Shown: positions 1 to 12,478, counted from the stretch's first letter. The stretch is DNA of 64,000 bases from Photorhabdus luminescens subsp. luminescens (GCF_001083805.1 NZ_JXSK01000004.1:434001-498000); one strand, 5' to 3'. Notes: generated by a model not told the origin, from the letters alone. Numbers and translations are program-made.

Positions 1-142
1 TTAACATATCGCCCCTTTGACGAGTGATAAGGGAATTAACGGGGTGTCTTGCTGTCTGCCCATTATCCCCGTTAGACCAAATAAAAAGCTGTCGTCCTCC
101 ACTTATAAATAACATTATCTAACAGAAACTGAGTTAAAATTT

Positions 143-3049
143 ATGCCATTTACCCTCGGTCAACGCTGGATCAGCGATACAGAAAGCGAACTTGGATTAG
201 GAACCGTTGTTGCACTGGACGCACGAATGGTCACTTTGCTCTTTCCTGCCAGCGGCGAAAACCGCCTCTATGCACGCAATGATTCTCCTATTACCCGTGT
301 TATGTTTAACTCGGGGGATGTTGTCACCAGCCACGAAGGCTGGCAACTCAAAGTGGATGAAGTCCAACTAGAAAATGGCCTGCTGATTTATACAGGCACA
401 CGGCTTGATACTCTGGAAGAAAATATCAGTCTGCGCGAAGTACTCCTCGACAGTAAACTTACCTTCAACAAACCACAGGATCGCCTGTTTGCTGGTCAAA
501 TTGACCGCATGGACCGCTTCGCCTTGCGTTTTCGCGCCCGTAAATATCAAAGCGAACAATTTAAACTGGCTGAAAGCGGTTTGCGGGGTATCCGCGCAAG
601 CCTGATCCCTCATCAACTTCATATCGCTAATGAAGTCGGCAAACGCTACGCGCCAAGGGTTCTGTTGGCTGATGAAGTCGGTTTGGGTAAAACCATCGAA
701 GCCGGGATGATCATCCACCAGCAATTGCTGGCCGGTCGTGCTGAACGTGTTCTGGTGATTGTGCCAGAGAGCCTTCAACATCAATGGCTGGTAGAAATGC
801 TACGCCGTTTCAATCTGCGCTTTGCCTTGTTTGACGATAGCCGCTATACCGAAGCACGACACGATAGTGATAATCCATTTGAAACAGAACAATTGGTACT
901 CTGTTCACTGGATTTTGTCCGCCGTAACAAACAACGTTTTGAGCATATGCTTGAAGCCCACTGGGATCTGATGGTGGTGGATGAAGCTCACCATCTGGCC
1001 TGGAGCGAGGATGCGCCTAGCCGTGAATATCAGGTTGTCGAACAGTTATCTGAACAAATCCCCGGCGTATTGCTATTGACTGCAACACCAGAACAGCTAG
1101 GGCAGGAAAGCCATTTTGCCCGTCTACGCCTCCTTGATCCAAACCGTTTCCACGATTATCAAGCTTTTATTGACGAACAACAAAAATACCGTCCAGTTGC
1201 CGATGCTGTCACACTGCTGTTATCCGGTGAACAACTCAATAATAATCAATTAAACCTAATGGGTGAGTTGATTAGTGAACAGGATATTGAGCCTCTGCTG
1301 AAAGCCGCTAATAGTAATAGTGATGAAAGTGAAACGGCACGCCGTGAACTCATTTCCATGTTGATGGATCGTCACGGCACCAGCCGTATTCTGTTCCGTA
1401 ATACCCGTAATGGCGTGAAAGGCTTCCCCCATCGGGAACTGCACCAGATAAGGTTGCCTCTGCCATCCCAATATCAGACCGCCATTAAAGTCTCCGATAT
1501 TATGGGCGCTAAAAAATCGCTGGAAGCACGCGCATGGGATATGCTCTACCCAGAACAAATTTATCAAGAATTTGAAGGCGAAAATGCTACCTGGTGGCAC
1601 TTTGATCCCCGCGTAGAGTGGCTACTCGGTTTTCTGATGGCTAATCGTCATGAAAAAGTGCTGGTAATTTGTGCGAAAGCAACCACCGCTCTGCAATTGG
1701 AACAAGTACTACGTGAGCGCGAAGGGATTCGTGGCGCTGTTTTCCATGAAGGCCTATCACTGATTGAACGTGATCGCGCCGCAGCCTATTTTGCTTCCGA
1801 AGAAGAAGGGGCTCAGGTATTACTGTGCTCCGAAATTGGCTCAGAAGGCCGCAACTTCCAGTTCGCTAATCAATTAGTGATGTTTGATTTGCCATTCAAT
1901 CCGGATTTATTGGAACAGCGCATCGGACGTTTGGATCGTATCGGCCAAAGCCGTGATATCCAGATTAGTGTGCCTTATCTGGAAAATACTGCTCAAGCAG
2001 TCCTGATTCGTTGGTATCACGAAGGTCTGGACGCATTCGAGCATACCTGTCCAACCGGTCGTACCATTTACGATCACTATTATGAAACTCTGCTGAACTA
2101 TCTTGCCAAACCCAATAGCCAAGAAAAATTTGGTGAATTTATTGATCAGTGCCGCCAACAACATGAGCAACTCAAGCAGCAATTGGAGCAAGGCCGTGAC
2201 CGGCTGCTGGAAATGAACTCCAATGGCGGCGAACATGGTTTGCGGCTGGCAGAAAAAATTTCAGAGTATGATAATGATACTGATCTGGTGAATTTCTCTC
2301 TCAACTTATTTGATATCGTTGGTATCAATCAGGAAGATCGCAATGACAACATGATAGTGCTGACACCATCCGATCATATGCTGGTCCCTGATTTCCCTGG
2401 GTTACCAAAAGATGGTTGTACTATCACCTTTAATCGTGAACAGTCACTGTCCCGCGAAGATGCCCAGTTTATCAGTTGGGAGCACCCAATTATCCGTAAT
2501 GGGTTGGATCTTATCCTTTCCGGCGATACGGGTAGCTGTGCGGTATCCCTTTTGAAAAATAAAGCATTACCTGTCGGAACCCTGCTAGTAGAGTTGATCT
2601 ATGTCGTTGAAGCTCAAGCCCCGAAACACCTGCAATTGACCCGTTTCCTTCCACCAACGCCATTGCGGATACTGATGGATCTGAAAGGCAATAATCTGGC
2701 TGGTCAGGTGGAGTTTGAAAGCTTTAACCGCCAACTTAATGCAGTGAATCGTCATACTGCAAGTAAACTGGTCAATGCGGTACAAAAAGAAGTCCACGCT
2801 ATTTTGCAACAGGCCGAAGGTTTAGTAGAAACTCAAGCTCAATCATTGATTGAACAAGCGAAACAGCAAGCAGATGAAAATCTCACTGCTGAACTTTCCC
2901 GTTTGGAAGCATTGAAGGCCGTTAATCCAAATATTCGTGATGATGAATTGGAAGCCATTGAATCCAATCGCCAACAGTTACTGCTTAACTTAAATCAGGC
3001 TGGCTGGCGTCTGGATGCTATTCGCCTTGTTGTCGTTACGCATCAGTAA
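143..3049 (+). CDS. rapA: RNA polymerase-associated ATPase RapA (HepA)
   Basis: Swi2/Snf2-family ATPase that binds RNA polymerase and promotes its recycling after transcription. The 968 residues equal the usual family length. The N-terminal Tudor-like part is followed by the helicase core: Walker A within DEVGLGKT at residues 177-184, DEAH at 280-283, and a C-terminal helicase lobe containing the GSEGRNFQ and [11 protein letters not shown] motifs. The C-terminal third is charged and helix-rich as in E. coli RapA. It is the first gene of the window, with rluA following about 95 bases downstream on the same strand, as in E. coli. The 142 bases before it hold an inverted repeat (TAACGGGG at 37-44, CCCCGTTA at 67-74) and an AT-rich leader that probably carries the promoter. 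Confidence 0.97.
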   Translation: MPFTLGQRWISDTESELGLGTVVALDARMVTLLFPASGENRLYARNDSPITRVMFNSGDVVTSHEGWQLKVDEVQLENGLLIYTGTRLDTLEENISLREVLLDSKLTFNKPQDRLFAGQIDRMDRFALRFRARKYQSEQFKLAESGLRGIRASLIPHQLHIANEVGKRYAPRVLLADEVGLGKTIEAGMIIHQQLLAGRAERVLVIVPESLQHQWLVEMLRRFNLRFALFDDSRYTEARHDSDNPFETEQLVLCSLDFVRRNKQRFEHMLEAHWDLMVVDEAHHLAWSEDAPSREYQVVEQLSEQIPGVLLLTATPEQLGQESHFARLRLLDPNRFHDYQAFIDEQQKYRPVADAVTLLLSGEQLNNNQLNLMGELISEQDIEPLLKAANSNSDESETARRELISMLMDRHGTSRILFRNTRNGVKGFPHRELHQIRLPLPSQYQTAIKVSDIMGAKKSLEARAWDMLYPEQIYQEFEGENATWWHFDPRVEWLLGFLMANRHEKVLVICAKATTALQLEQVLREREGIRGAVFHEGLSLIERDRAAAYFASEEEGAQVLLCSEIGSEGRNFQFANQLVMFDLPFNPDLLEQRIGRLDRIGQSRDIQISVPYLENTAQAVLIRWYHEGLDAFEHTCPTGRTIYDHYYETLLNYLAKPNSQEKFGEFIDQCRQQHEQLKQQLEQGRDRLLEMNSNGGEHGLRLAEKISEYDNDTDLVNFSLNLFDIVGINQEDRNDNMIVLTPSDHMLVPDFPGLPKDGCTITFNREQSLSREDAQFISWEHPIIRNGLDLILSGDTGSCAVSLLKNKALPVGTLLVELIYVVEAQAPKHLQLTRFLPPTPLRILMDLKGNNLAGQVEFESFNRQLNAVNRHTASKLVNAVQKEVHAILQQAEGLVETQAQSLIEQAKQQADENLTAELSRLEALKAVNPNIRDDELEAIESNRQQLLLNLNQAGWRLDAIRLVVVTHQ

Positions 3050-3144
3050 ATATTAGCAATACCCGGAGGCTGAACTGGGATGGGGTAAACTTTACTAAGA
3101 ACCCTATTCCGAGCCTCCCCTAATATTCAGCTACCGGAGCCTCA

Positions 3145-3795
3145 ATGGAAGCTTATAACCCTCCTACCGATCCTTGGTTACATGTGCTCTATCAGGATCA
3201 ACATATCATCGTGGTCAATAAACCCAGCGGATTACTTTCTGTTCCCGGTCGGGCAGAAGAACATAAAGACAGTATTATGACGCGGATACAGCAACAGTTT
3301 CCAGCCGCAGAATCTGTCCACCGGCTAGATATGGCAACCAGCGGCGTAATGGTAGTTGCATTGACCAAAGACGCAGAGCGAGAATTGAAACGCCAGTTCC
3401 GTGAACGAGAGCCGGAAAAAACCTATATTGCACGGGTTTGGGGACGTCTGGAACCAAAAACTGGTCTTGTCGATTTACCGCTGATTTGCGACTGGCCGAA
3501 TCGGCCAAAGCAGAAAGTGTGTTTTGAAACCGGGAAATCAGCTCAAACTGAATATGAAGTACTCGCTTACGAAGATGAGGCAACTCGAGTAAAACTCTCA
3601 CCGATAACTGGTCGTTCACATCAGCTCAGAGTACATATGCTAGCACTTGAGCACCCGATTTTGGGAGATCGGTTTTACGCTCATCAGCAGGCAAGAACAA
3701 TGGCGCCTCGCCTGCAATTACATGCACAAGAGCTATATATCACACATCCGGTCTATGGAACACCAATGCATTTTCAGTGTAAAGCCGATTTTTGA
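3145..3795 (+). CDS. rluA: 23S rRNA/tRNA pseudouridine synthase RluA
   Basis: Dual-specificity pseudouridine synthase that in E. coli modifies U746 of 23S rRNA and U32 of several tRNAs. The 216 residues match the family. The catalytic motif HRLDMATSG is visible at about 59-67, with Asp62 as the expected nucleophile, followed by the family motifs ETGKSAQTEYEVL and GRSHQLRVHM. The order rapA-rluA-djlA is ancestral. The stop codon abuts the stop of a tiny convergent reading frame on the other strand. Confidence 0.96.
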   Translation: MEAYNPPTDPWLHVLYQDQHIIVVNKPSGLLSVPGRAEEHKDSIMTRIQQQFPAAESVHRLDMATSGVMVVALTKDAERELKRQFREREPEKTYIARVWGRLEPKTGLVDLPLICDWPNRPKQKVCFETGKSAQTEYEVLAYEDEATRVKLSPITGRSHQLRVHMLALEHPILGDRFYAHQQARTMAPRLQLHAQELYITHPVYGTPMHFQCKADF

Positions 3796-3897
3796 TTAAT
3801 AGACAAATACGGTAACCGAATCCAATGAAGCCAATACCAGACACAAGGCTAAGCCGCAACAAGCCAAAAGAACACGGATATTTGCCATTTTTTTCAT
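3796..3897 (-). CDS. possible 33-residue hydrophobic small protein
   Basis: A short frame on the minus strand, not assigned to a known family. It reads from ATG at 3897 to a stop at 3796, directly convergent with rluA. The product has a basic start (MKKMANIR), a hydrophobic stretch rich in Leu, Ala and two adjacent Cys (VLLACCGLALCLVLA), and a short polar-aromatic end. It could be a single-span membrane peptide or a toxin-like or leader peptide. A perfect AGGAGG lies at 3899-3904, only one base from the first ATG but ten bases from a second ATG at 3888, so the true product may be 30 residues. The strong ribosome binding site is the main support. Coding status is unproven. Confidence 0.4.
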   Translation of the reverse strand: MKKMANIRVLLACCGLALCLVLASLDSVTVFVY

Positions 3898-4040
3898 TCC
3901 TCCTAAATTAAAACAAAATAAAACATAAAATATTCTAATATTTTAGAGAAATAAAAAATAAACTCAACAGCTATAGGGGATATTATTCCCCTATAAATTG
4001 AGTAACATTAGTAACATGTTTTTAAAAATAAAATAACAGG

Positions 4041-4862
4041 CTATTTAAAACCTTTCTCTTTTTTAATGAGATCATAAGCAGCCTGAATTGACTGGGCCTT
4101 TTGTTTAGCAATCTCCATCATTTCCGGTGGTAAACCTTTTGCTACCAGCTTATCCGGATGGTGTTCACTCATCAATCTACGATAGGCACGCTTAATTGTC
4201 GTCGCGTCATCCTTTTCACGCACACCTAACACCTTACAAGCATCCGCGAGTGTTGGCCCCTGCGCAGCCCTCTGATAACCGCCATACTGCCGTTGCTGCC
4301 ATTCGCCTCCATCACCGAAACTACGGCCGCCTTCCATCATGGCAAGGAATTGTTCAAATTGGTTACGAGAGATTCCAAGTTCATCAGCAATAATAAACAG
4401 CACTTTCCTCTCATTCGGATGCAACTGACCATCAGAAAATGCAGCCTGTAATTGGATCTCCAAAAACATGCGAATTAAGTCAGACCGGCCAAAACAGGCG
4501 CGACGCAATTGTCTTAGTGTCTCACGCAAAGGAAAATTGGACTCTTTACCTTCACGAAAAGCCTGCTGTGCTGCTATCCTGGCTTGTCCGTGAAGTTGCA
4601 TTCGCTCCATTAACTGGCTCGCAAGCTGGATATCTGTTTCAGTCACCCGCCCTTTTGATTTAGTAATATGACCCATCACCTGGAAAGTACTACTGAAAAA
4701 TAACAGTTGGCGAGACTGATTATTTGCAAAAAAACCTTGGTTTCTCCGTACACTGGCCCTATCAAGCATATGACCAATAAATAGACCAATAACAATACCC
4801 CAGAAGCCCGCTCCAGACACAACACCAAAGATCAGCCCAAGCAATTTTCCCCAATAATGCAT
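4041..4862 (-). CDS. djlA: membrane-anchored co-chaperone DjlA
   Basis: J-domain co-chaperone anchored in the inner membrane. It stimulates DnaK and in E. coli is linked to the Rcs envelope stress pathway. The 273 residues start with a single membrane segment (residues about 5-30, glycine-rich as in the E. coli dimerising TM), followed by a TerB-like acidic helical middle domain. The C-terminal J domain carries the HPD motif in SEHHPDK. It is transcribed divergently from lptD, with 184 bases between them, the same arrangement as in E. coli. Confidence 0.95.
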   Translation of the reverse strand: MHYWGKLLGLIFGVVSGAGFWGIVIGLFIGHMLDRASVRRNQGFFANNQSRQLLFFSSTFQVMGHITKSKGRVTETDIQLASQLMERMQLHGQARIAAQQAFREGKESNFPLRETLRQLRRACFGRSDLIRMFLEIQLQAAFSDGQLHPNERKVLFIIADELGISRNQFEQFLAMMEGGRSFGDGGEWQQRQYGGYQRAAQGPTLADACKVLGVREKDDATTIKRAYRRLMSEHHPDKLVAKGLPPEMMEIAKQKAQSIQAAYDLIKKEKGFK

Positions 4863-5046
4863 ATACTCCTCAATTCACCAATGCTCTGAGTGTAGTTTTG
4901 CATTATCATACTATTCATTCAGCTCCGTGCCTAACGGCAAGATAAGTAAAGGTATGACTTTACACTGGCGCATATTCATCGAGTGCGCTAGTCTCTTGAG
5001 GTTTGCCCGGCATAATGCCACTGATGACGGAACCGCATAAATATCT

Positions 5047-7371
5047 ATGAAGAAATGTTATCCAACTTTGCTGGCCACAACGGTATGGGCCGCACTTTAT
5101 GGTCAGCATGCACATGCTGATCTCGCAGCACAGTGTATGCTGGGTATACCTGTTTATGATCAACCAATAATTAATGGCGAGCTCAATCAACTCCCTATCA
5201 ATATCCTGGCAGATGATTCACAAGCAGATTATCCACGTTCCGCTAAATTTATCGGTAATGTCAATATTAAACAGGGTAATAAGACCCTGACCGCAGATAA
5301 AGTACAACTTGATCAAACAGAAGATGAAGTTCCGTTAAGAACCGTGACTGCAACGGGTAATGTTCATTATGATGATCCTCAAATTATTCTAAAAGGTCCA
5401 CGCGCCTGGTCCAATTTAAATAATAAAGATACCGATATGTATCAGGGTGATTATCAGATGGTTGGGCGTCAAGGACGCGGCACCGCAGATAAAATGAAAC
5501 TGCGTGGTGAAAACCGTTATGCCATTCTGGATAATGGTACTTTTACTTCCTGCCTGCCTGGTAATGATAGCTGGAGCGTTGTCGGCTCCGAAGTCATTCT
5601 CGATCGCGAAGAAGAAGTGGCCGAAATATGGAATGCCCGTTTTAGAATGGCTAACGTTCCAGTATTTTATAGTCCGTATCTTCAATTACCGATCGGTAAT
5701 AAACGCCGTTCCGGTTTTCTTATTCCTAACGCCAGCTATTCCAAAAAAGGCGGTTTTGAATTTCTGCTACCTTATTACTGGAATATCGCACCGAATTATG
5801 ATGCTACGATTACACCACACTATATCAGTCAGCGTGGTTTAAAACTGGATAATGAATTCCGTTACTTAACCAAAGCAGGCACAGGTACCCTGGCTCTCGA
5901 TTGGCTGAATAACGACGAGCAGTATGTCAAAGACAAAAAGGCAAACACACGTACCGCCAGAGAAAGTGATAATCGCTGGTTATTCTATTGGAGACACAGT
6001 GGTGTGATGGATAGGGTATGGCGTTTTAATATCGACTATACCAAAGTCAGCGATCCCGAATATTTTTCTGATTTCAGCTCTCAATATGGTTCCACCACGG
6101 ATGGCTATGCTACACAAAAATTCAGTCTGGGCTATGCTCAACAGAACTGGAATGCCACGCTATCAACCAAACAGTTCCAGATTTTCTCCAAAGATACCAG
6201 TAGAAAAGCTTACAGGGCTGAACCACAGTTAGATCTGAACTATTACAAAAACGATCTGGGGCCATTTGACCTTAAAGTCTATGGTCAGGCGGCAAAATTC
6301 ACCAGTGTAGGTAAAAATAACCCGGAAGCCACCCGCTGGCATCTGGAACCTTCCATTAACCTGCCGCTCTCTAATGGCTGGGCCAGTATGAATAATGAAG
6401 TTAAGCTGATGGCGACTCATTATCAGCAGGATATTCCCAAGGCTCTTGAGAATGCTGAATATAAAGAATCTGTTAACCGGGTTCTGCCACAGTTCAAAAG
6501 CGAAGCCAAAATGGTGTTTGAGCGTTCAACGTACCTGAACAGCAATTACACCCAAACGCTGGAGCCGCAGGTTCAGTATCTGTATGTTCCATACAAAGAC
6601 CAAGATAATATCAACAACTTCGACTCATCTTTACTACAAACTGACTATACCGGCCTGTTCCGTGACCGCTTTTATGGCGGCCTGGACCGTATCTCATCTG
6701 CCAATCAAGTGACTACCGGTCTCACTACCCGCCTTTATGATGAAGGTTTAGTTGAACGTTTTAACCTGTCATTAGGTCAAATCTATTACTTTGAACGTCC
6801 ACGCACCGGTAAAGAGACCATGATCAACAGTAAAGATAGTACAGGTATGATGACTTGGGCAGGTGATAGTTACTGGAAAATTAATGATTCCTGGGGCTTG
6901 AAAGGGGGTATGCAATACGATACTCGCCTGAGCAGCGTAACAATGGGAAATGCAGTACTAGAATATCGCCGTGATGCAGACCGACTTGTGCAGTTGAACT
7001 ATCGTTTTGTTGACAGAGATTATATCCAAGCTACAGCTAAGAGTGCTCCGGCTTTCCAACAAGGGATTTCTCAAGTCGGTCTGGTTGCAAGTTGGCCGTT
7101 AAGTGATCGCTGGGGTTTCGTCGGCGCTTACTACTACGATACCAAAAAACAGCAACCGGCAAGCCAGTTAGTGGGTTTGCAGTACAACACTTGTTGCTGG
7201 GCAGTTAACGTTGGCTATGAGCGTAAAATCGTTGGTTGGAAAGACAACAATAGCGAATATGACAACAAATGGTCATTTAACTTTGAACTTCGTGGCTTAA
7301 GCAACAATCATAGTCTGGGTAGCCAGAAAATGTTGAAGTCTGGCATCATGCCATACCAACGTGCATTCTGA
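5047..7371 (+). CDS. lptD: LPS assembly outer membrane protein LptD
   Basis: Outer-membrane beta-barrel that with LptE inserts lipopolysaccharide into the outer leaflet. The 774 residues compare with about 784 in E. coli. A signal peptide (about 1-24) precedes the conserved LAAQCMLG segment with Cys30, then a periplasmic beta-jellyroll (OstA-like) domain and a long aromatic-rich barrel. The Cys pair NTCCWAVN near the C-terminus provides the partners for the inter-domain disulfides known in this family. An extra Cys at position 4 lies in the signal peptide. surA follows 69 bases downstream; its product helps fold LptD, so the pair is functionally linked. Confidence 0.97.
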   Translation: MKKCYPTLLATTVWAALYGQHAHADLAAQCMLGIPVYDQPIINGELNQLPINILADDSQADYPRSAKFIGNVNIKQGNKTLTADKVQLDQTEDEVPLRTVTATGNVHYDDPQIILKGPRAWSNLNNKDTDMYQGDYQMVGRQGRGTADKMKLRGENRYAILDNGTFTSCLPGNDSWSVVGSEVILDREEEVAEIWNARFRMANVPVFYSPYLQLPIGNKRRSGFLIPNASYSKKGGFEFLLPYYWNIAPNYDATITPHYISQRGLKLDNEFRYLTKAGTGTLALDWLNNDEQYVKDKKANTRTARESDNRWLFYWRHSGVMDRVWRFNIDYTKVSDPEYFSDFSSQYGSTTDGYATQKFSLGYAQQNWNATLSTKQFQIFSKDTSRKAYRAEPQLDLNYYKNDLGPFDLKVYGQAAKFTSVGKNNPEATRWHLEPSINLPLSNGWASMNNEVKLMATHYQQDIPKALENAEYKESVNRVLPQFKSEAKMVFERSTYLNSNYTQTLEPQVQYLYVPYKDQDNINNFDSSLLQTDYTGLFRDRFYGGLDRISSANQVTTGLTTRLYDEGLVERFNLSLGQIYYFERPRTGKETMINSKDSTGMMTWAGDSYWKINDSWGLKGGMQYDTRLSSVTMGNAVLEYRRDADRLVQLNYRFVDRDYIQATAKSAPAFQQGISQVGLVASWPLSDRWGFVGAYYYDTKKQQPASQLVGLQYNTCCWAVNVGYERKIVGWKDNNSEYDNKWSFNFELRGLSNNHSLGSQKMLKSGIMPYQRAF

Positions 7372-7440
7372 TGCTAATAACATTTTGATATTAAACACGA
7401 TAAATCCGCTATTGCGGAACCTACATATGATGGGAAAAGT

Positions 7441-8742
7441 ATGAAGAACTGGAGAACTCTCATTTTTGGATTGATGTTTTCAGTGAGTACTGCCTTCGCT
7501 GCGCCTCAGCAAATGGATAAAATTGCTGCGGTTGTTAATAACGGAGTGGTACTGGAAAGCGACATCAACAGCCGCTTACAATCTGTCAAACTGGATGCGC
7601 AACATGCCGGCCAGCAAATACCGGACGAACAAATACTTCGTCATCAGATTCTTGAGCGTCTGATTATGGATAATATCCTGCTACAAATGGCAAAACAGAT
7701 GGGGATCGCTATTCCTGATCAAGCATTGGATTCTACCATTGCCAATATTGCAGCTCAGAACCACATCACTGTGGAGCAAATGAAACATCGCATTGCTGCT
7801 GACGGCATGAGTTTCGATACTTACCGTGATCAAATCCGTAAAGAGATGATGATAGCAGAAGTGCGCAATAATGAAGTTCGCCGTCGCGTCACCATTCTGC
7901 CTCAGGAGATCGACGCCTTAGTCAAACAAATTAGCAGCCAGAACACCAACGATACTGAACTGAATATCAGCCACATTCTGATCCCATTACCAGAAAACCC
8001 TGATCAGGCACAAATGGAAAAAGCCATGACGGTAGTGCAGAAAATTATGTCTGAACTTAAACATGGCGTTGATTTCGGTAAATTAGCTATCGCCTACTCT
8101 GCTGATCCACAAGCGCTGAAAGGCGGCAATATGGGTTGGAGTAGACTTGAAGAATTACCAACCCTGTTTGCTGAACAACTGCAATCAGCTCAGAAAGGCG
8201 CCATCGTTGGCCCAATCCGTTCCGGTGTTGGTTTCCATATTCTCAAAGTCAATGATATCCGTGGCGGTAACCCAACCATCGCCGTCACTGAAGTTCACGC
8301 CCGCCATATTCTATTGAGAACGTCCCCTGTCATGACCGATGATCAGGCGCGCGCCAAGTTGCAGCAAATCGCCAGTGATATCCGCAGTGGAAAAACCGAT
8401 TTTTCCGATGCTGCTAAAGAGTTCTCAGACGATCCTGGCTCCGCCCTACGTGGGGGCGATCTCGGCTGGAGCACCCCTGATATCTATGATCCTGCTTTCC
8501 GTGACGCATTAATGCGCCTGAATAAAGGTGAAATCAGCCAACCTGTTCATTCATCTTTTGGCTGGCATCTGATCCAACTGCTGGACACTCGCAAAGTTGA
8601 TAAAACAGATGTTGCTCAGAAAGATCGTGCTTACCGTATGTTGTTCAACCGTAAATTCACCGAAGAAGCCCAAAGCTGGATGCAGGAACAACGCACCTCA
8701 GCTTATGTGAAAATTTTAGATGGCAGCGATGCACAACAATAA
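7441..8742 (+). CDS. surA: periplasmic chaperone / peptidyl-prolyl isomerase SurA
   Basis: Periplasmic chaperone for unfolded outer-membrane proteins such as LptD and porins. The 433 residues begin with a signal peptide cleaved after about residue 20 (TAFA-APQ). The N-terminal chaperone domain is followed by two parvulin domains (about 172-274 and 283-385), each with the HILI/HILL strand and the GGxxGW signature ([16 protein letters not shown]). The C-terminal helix closes the chaperone module. The 3' end overlaps the start of pdxA by about 20 bases, suggesting translational coupling. Confidence 0.97.
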   Translation: MKNWRTLIFGLMFSVSTAFAAPQQMDKIAAVVNNGVVLESDINSRLQSVKLDAQHAGQQIPDEQILRHQILERLIMDNILLQMAKQMGIAIPDQALDSTIANIAAQNHITVEQMKHRIAADGMSFDTYRDQIRKEMMIAEVRNNEVRRRVTILPQEIDALVKQISSQNTNDTELNISHILIPLPENPDQAQMEKAMTVVQKIMSELKHGVDFGKLAIAYSADPQALKGGNMGWSRLEELPTLFAEQLQSAQKGAIVGPIRSGVGFHILKVNDIRGGNPTIAVTEVHARHILLRTSPVMTDDQARAKLQQIASDIRSGKTDFSDAAKEFSDDPGSALRGGDLGWSTPDIYDPAFRDALMRLNKGEISQPVHSSFGWHLIQLLDTRKVDKTDVAQKDRAYRMLFNRKFTEEAQSWMQEQRTSAYVKILDGSDAQQ

Positions 8743-9739
8743 ACCGATTATTATTAATAAACCGATTGTTATTACCCCCGGCGAGCCTGCCGGGGTTGGA
8801 CCCGATTTAACGGTTGCTCTTGCTCAACAAAGTTGGCCAATGCAATTGGTCGCTTGCGCAGACCCCAACCTGCTTCTCGACCGAGCCAGACAACTTAATT
8901 TACCTTTGCAATTACAAGAATACTCTGCTGACAACCTTTCCGAACCACAGGCTGCCGGGACGTTGACAATATTGCCAGTTCCTCTTCATGCTTCCGCAAT
9001 CGCCGGCGAATTGAATCAAGAAAACGGCAGATATGTTACCGAAACACTGGCACGAGCCTGTGACGGCTGTTTAAACGGAGAATTTTCAGCATTAGTCACA
9101 GGACCGGTTCATAAAGGGAATATCAATGATGCTGGCGTGCCTTTTATCGGCCATACCGAATTCTTTGCCGATCGCAGTGGATGCCAGCGAGTTGTCATGA
9201 TGCTTGCGACAGAAGAACTTCGGGTTGCCCTGGCAACGACGCATCTACCTATTGTTGATGTACCAAAGTCCATCACTTTCGATAGTCTGCGGGAAGTGAT
9301 TACTATTCTTAACCATGACTTAAAAACAAAATTCGGCCTGGCAAAACCCTGTATTTATGTCTGCGGTCTGAATCCCCATGCGGGCGAAGGCGGCCATATG
9401 GGCCGGGAAGAGATTGATGTCATTATTCCGGCATTAACCAGCCTGAAAGCAGAAGGCATTGTGCTGGAAGGCCCTTTACCGGCAGATACCCTGTTTCAAC
9501 CTAAATATCTTCAACATGCAGACGCCGTGCTCTCTATGTATCACGACCAGGGATTACCCGTGTTAAAATACCAAGGTTTTGGCAGAGCAGTGAATATTAC
9601 ATTAGGCCTGCCGTTTATCCGTACTTCGGTCGATCATGGCACAGCGCTGGAACTGGCCGGGACAGGTCAAGCTGATGTGGGGAGCTTTATCACCGCATTG
9701 AATTTAGCAATTAAAATGATACAAAACAGTAATGAATAA
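8720..9739 (+). CDS. pdxA: 4-hydroxythreonine-4-phosphate dehydrogenase PdxA
   Basis: NAD-dependent enzyme of the DXP-dependent pyridoxal 5'-phosphate pathway; PdxJ then uses its product. The motif [12 protein letters not shown] is near the N-terminus, and the metal-binding histidines appear in [15 protein letters not shown] and SMYHDQG. The 339-residue frame is slightly longer than E. coli PdxA because of a short Asn/Ile-rich extension. Its ATG lies inside surA, and a second in-frame ATG at 8729 is an equally good start. rsmA overlaps its end by eight bases, so surA-pdxA-rsmA-apaG-apaH reads as one operon. Confidence 0.96.
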   Translation: MAAMHNNKPIIINKPIVITPGEPAGVGPDLTVALAQQSWPMQLVACADPNLLLDRARQLNLPLQLQEYSADNLSEPQAAGTLTILPVPLHASAIAGELNQENGRYVTETLARACDGCLNGEFSALVTGPVHKGNINDAGVPFIGHTEFFADRSGCQRVVMMLATEELRVALATTHLPIVDVPKSITFDSLREVITILNHDLKTKFGLAKPCIYVCGLNPHAGEGGHMGREEIDVIIPALTSLKAEGIVLEGPLPADTLFQPKYLQHADAVLSMYHDQGLPVLKYQGFGRAVNITLGLPFIRTSVDHGTALELAGTGQADVGSFITALNLAIKMIQNSNE

Positions 9740-10550
9740 CAGAGTCCACCAAGGGCATTTTGCCCGTAAACGTTTCGGGCAGAACTTCTTAACCGATCAA
9801 TTTGTCATTGATAGTATTGTTTCCGCTATCAATCCACAACCCGGCCAGGCCGTATTGGAAATTGGCCCCGGTCTTGGTGCATTGACAGAACCGGTCGGAG
9901 AGCGAATGGATAAAATGACCGTCGTTGAACTCGACCGCGATTTAGCCGCTCGTCTACAAATTCATCCACAATTAAAAGATAAACTTACCATTATCCAACA
10001 AGATGCCATGACGGTTAATTTTAGCGAATTGTCTCAGCAAAGAGGGGAGCCGCTGCGCGTCTTTGGTAATTTACCTTATAATATTTCCACGCCGTTAATG
10101 TTCCACCTTTTCAGCTATACTGATGCTATTGCTGATATGCATTTCATGTTGCAAAAAGAGGTGGTGAACCGTCTGGTAGCTGGCCCCGGAAGTAAAGCTT
10201 TCGGGCGTTTGAGTGTCATGGCCCAATATTATTGTCAGGTTATCCCTGTGCTGGAAGTACCGCCAACTGCGTTTACTCCCGCACCTAAAGTCGATTCAGC
10301 CGTTGTACGTCTGATACCGCACAAAAGCATACCTCACCCCGTCAAAAATATTCGTATGCTGAGCCGGATCACGACTCAAGCTTTCAACCAACGGCGTAAA
10401 ACCATCCGTAACAGCCTCGGTGATCTTTTTACTGTAGAACAGCTAACAGAACTTGGTATCGATCCAAGTACTCGTGCAGAGAATATTTCTGTTGAGCAGT
10501 ACTGTAAAATGGCAAACTGGCTATCAAAACAACCTGAAATGCAGTCATAA
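9732..10550 (+). CDS. rsmA: 16S rRNA dimethyladenosine transferase RsmA (KsgA)
   Basis: SAM-dependent enzyme that dimethylates A1518 and A1519 of 16S rRNA late in 30S assembly. The frame has 272 residues. The SAM-binding motif [13 protein letters not shown] is near residues 42-54 and the catalytic NLPYNIST motif follows at about 113-120. FGQNFLTD at the N-terminus is a family hallmark. It overlaps pdxA by eight bases and is followed by apaG after 12 bases, with an AGGAG in the gap. Confidence 0.97.
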   Translation: MNNRVHQGHFARKRFGQNFLTDQFVIDSIVSAINPQPGQAVLEIGPGLGALTEPVGERMDKMTVVELDRDLAARLQIHPQLKDKLTIIQQDAMTVNFSELSQQRGEPLRVFGNLPYNISTPLMFHLFSYTDAIADMHFMLQKEVVNRLVAGPGSKAFGRLSVMAQYYCQVIPVLEVPPTAFTPAPKVDSAVVRLIPHKSIPHPVKNIRMLSRITTQAFNQRRKTIRNSLGDLFTVEQLTELGIDPSTRAENISVEQYCKMANWLSKQPEMQS

Positions 10551-10562
10551 CAGGAGTCAATT

Positions 10563-10940
10563 ATGATTAATACGCCCAGGGTTTCTATTCAGGTACAAAG
10601 TGTTTACGTAGAAAGCCAATCGTGTCCCGATCAACAGCGTTTCGTTTTTGCCTATACAATCACTATCCGAAATCTTGGGCGCGAACCGGTCCAGTTAATT
10701 AATCGTTACTGGCTGATTACCAACAGTGATGGCCATCAAACGGAAGTTCAGGGGGAAGGCGTTGTTGGTGAGCAACCCATAATCCAGCCAGGGACCGAAT
10801 ACCGTTACACCAGCGGCGCAATATTGGAAACACCTTTGGGTACTATGCAAGGCCATTATGAAATGGTCGATCACAATGGTGAGCCATTTCGCGTTGCCAT
10901 ACCGGTTTTCCGCCTAGCTATCCCAACGCTGATTAATTGA
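10563..10940 (+). CDS. apaG: ApaG domain protein
   Basis: Small 125-residue beta-sandwich protein of the ApaG/DUF525 family, usually co-transcribed with apaH and rsmA. Its exact role is unclear. The diagnostic stretches are [18 protein letters not shown] and the GEGVVGEQP loop. The start is backed by CAGGAG about seven bases upstream. The stop is two bases before the ATG of apaH, so translation is probably coupled. Confidence 0.95.
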   Translation: MINTPRVSIQVQSVYVESQSCPDQQRFVFAYTITIRNLGREPVQLINRYWLITNSDGHQTEVQGEGVVGEQPIIQPGTEYRYTSGAILETPLGTMQGHYEMVDHNGEPFRVAIPVFRLAIPTLIN

Positions 10941-10942
10941 TT

Positions 10943-11758
10943 ATGTCTACATATCTCATTGGTGATATTCATGGCTGCTATCGTGAATTACGTGCTTTAT
11001 TAACTACAGTCGATTTTGATCCTAAAAAGGACACGTTGTGGTTAACGGGAGATTTGGTTGCCCGCGGCCCGGATTCTCTTAAAGTTCTCCGGTATGTTAA
11101 ACAGTTAGGCTCAGCCGCAAAAGTGGTATTAGGCAATCACGATCTCCATTTATTGGGCGTTTATGCCGGGATCAGCCGTAATAAACCTAAAGATAAAATT
11201 GATACGTTATTGTCTGCGCCAGATGCCGATGAATTAATTAATTGGTTACGCAAACAACCGTTACTACAGTGCGATGATGATCTAAAGCTGCTCATAACAC
11301 ATGCCGGCATTACGCCTCAATGGGATTTAGAAACAGCCAAAATGTGCGCCAGCGAAGTTGAAACCATGCTCAACAGTAGCAGTTACCCCCTATTTCTCAA
11401 TTCCATGTATGGGGATATGCCAAACAACTGGTCACCAGAACTCTCTGGACTGGCGCGTTTACGTTTCAGTACCAATACATTGACACGTATGCGTTACTGT
11501 TTTCCAAATGGTCAATTGGACATGTTGTGCAAAGATAAACCCGAAAACGCCCCTGCGCCACTAAAGCCTTGGTTTGAACTGCCACGCCAGATCTCATCAG
11601 AATATGCCATCGTTTTCGGTCACTGGGCATCATTAGAAGGCCAAGGAACGCCCGATGGATTTTATGCATTGGATACAGGGTGTTGTTGGGGAGGACAACT
11701 AACAATGCTACGTTGGGAAGATAAACAGTACTTCACACAATCGTCATTACCGCAGTAA
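10943..11758 (+). CDS. apaH: symmetrical bis(5'-nucleosyl)-tetraphosphatase ApaH
   Basis: Hydrolyses diadenosine tetraphosphate (Ap4A) to ADP and also removes Np4 caps from RNA in E. coli. It is a metallophosphatase with the motifs [20 protein letters not shown] and GNHDLH visible in order, and later HAG and FGHWA histidine motifs. I chose the ATG at 10943 (MSTYLIGD) instead of an in-frame TTG two codons earlier, because the family begins exactly with M-x-TYLIGD. The product is 271 residues. It is the last gene of the surA operon; a convergent hairpin separates it from folA. Confidence 0.96.
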   Translation: MSTYLIGDIHGCYRELRALLTTVDFDPKKDTLWLTGDLVARGPDSLKVLRYVKQLGSAAKVVLGNHDLHLLGVYAGISRNKPKDKIDTLLSAPDADELINWLRKQPLLQCDDDLKLLITHAGITPQWDLETAKMCASEVETMLNSSSYPLFLNSMYGDMPNNWSPELSGLARLRFSTNTLTRMRYCFPNGQLDMLCKDKPENAPAPLKPWFELPRQISSEYAIVFGHWASLEGQGTPDGFYALDTGCCWGGQLTMLRWEDKQYFTQSSLPQ

Positions 11759-11775
11759 AACAGCATTAAAGCCAG

Positions 11776-11805
11776 ACACGCCGTGAAAAAAGCTCATCGG
11801 CGTGT
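11776..11805. terminator. convergent hairpin between apaH and folA
   Basis: An 8-bp perfect stem, ACACGCCG (11776-11783) with CGGCGTGT (11798-11805), around a 14-base A-rich loop. It lies between the convergent stops of apaH and folA, so it can serve both. There is no long T-run on the plus strand, so the call rests on position and stem strength. Confidence 0.6.
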
Positions 11806-11814
11806 TCTATCAAA

Positions 11815-12300
11815 TTAGAAGCGACGTTGTAAAATCTCAAAACAGTAGCTGTGAGAATTTAGTTCATCGGCATCATGGTATTCAGTAAATTCAGAATCCC
11901 ACTCATCCGGTTCATAGTCAGGAAAATGCGTATCACCTATCACTTCTGCATCGATGTGCGTCAGGTACATACGGCTCGCTCGTGAAATAAATTGGTCATA
12001 AACTTTACCGCCGCCCATGACCATAACTTCTTCTGCATCACCCGCCACAGCCAGTGCTTCATCAACTGAGCTGACCCAGGTTACACGTTCATCATTACCC
12101 GGCTGATTACTCAATACAATATTGAGCCTCCCCGGTAATGGGCGACCTATGGCTTCATAAGTCACTCGCCCCATAATAACGGGTTTATTCAATGTATTAC
12201 GTTTAAACCAGGCCAAATCCCCCGGCAGATTCCACGGCATTTTATTCTCCATGCCGATAACCCGATCCATAGCTAAAGCAGCGATCAAGCTGATATTCAT
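11815..12300 (-). CDS. folA: dihydrofolate reductase FolA
   Basis: Reduces dihydrofolate to tetrahydrofolate with NADPH and is the target of trimethoprim. The 161 residues match the chromosomal enzyme (E. coli 159). The N-terminus [21 protein letters not shown] contains the catalytic-loop Trp. [15 protein letters not shown] and [10 protein letters not shown] are the NADPH-binding motifs, and the active-site acid is in the first helix (DLAWFKRNT). It is convergent with apaH as in E. coli. Right of folA the ancestral order breaks, and accessory DNA begins. Confidence 0.97.
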   Translation of the reverse strand: MNISLIAALAMDRVIGMENKMPWNLPGDLAWFKRNTLNKPVIMGRVTYEAIGRPLPGRLNIVLSNQPGNDERVTWVSSVDEALAVAGDAEEVMVMGGGKVYDQFISRASRMYLTHIDAEVIGDTHFPDYEPDEWDSEFTEYHDADELNSHSYCFEILQRRF

Positions 12301-12478
12301 TAAGTCACCTTATAGGCAAATAGTATAAAAATTGATGACACTATACGGAAAGGGATGTACCCAGTCGATAGGCTCAACGCTTTCTTAAGTACAAAAGATT
12401 AATTTATACTTGCTTTATTACTTAAGACATTTATTGATCAAAATAATAACAAAGCTAATATTAACTATAGGGTACATT

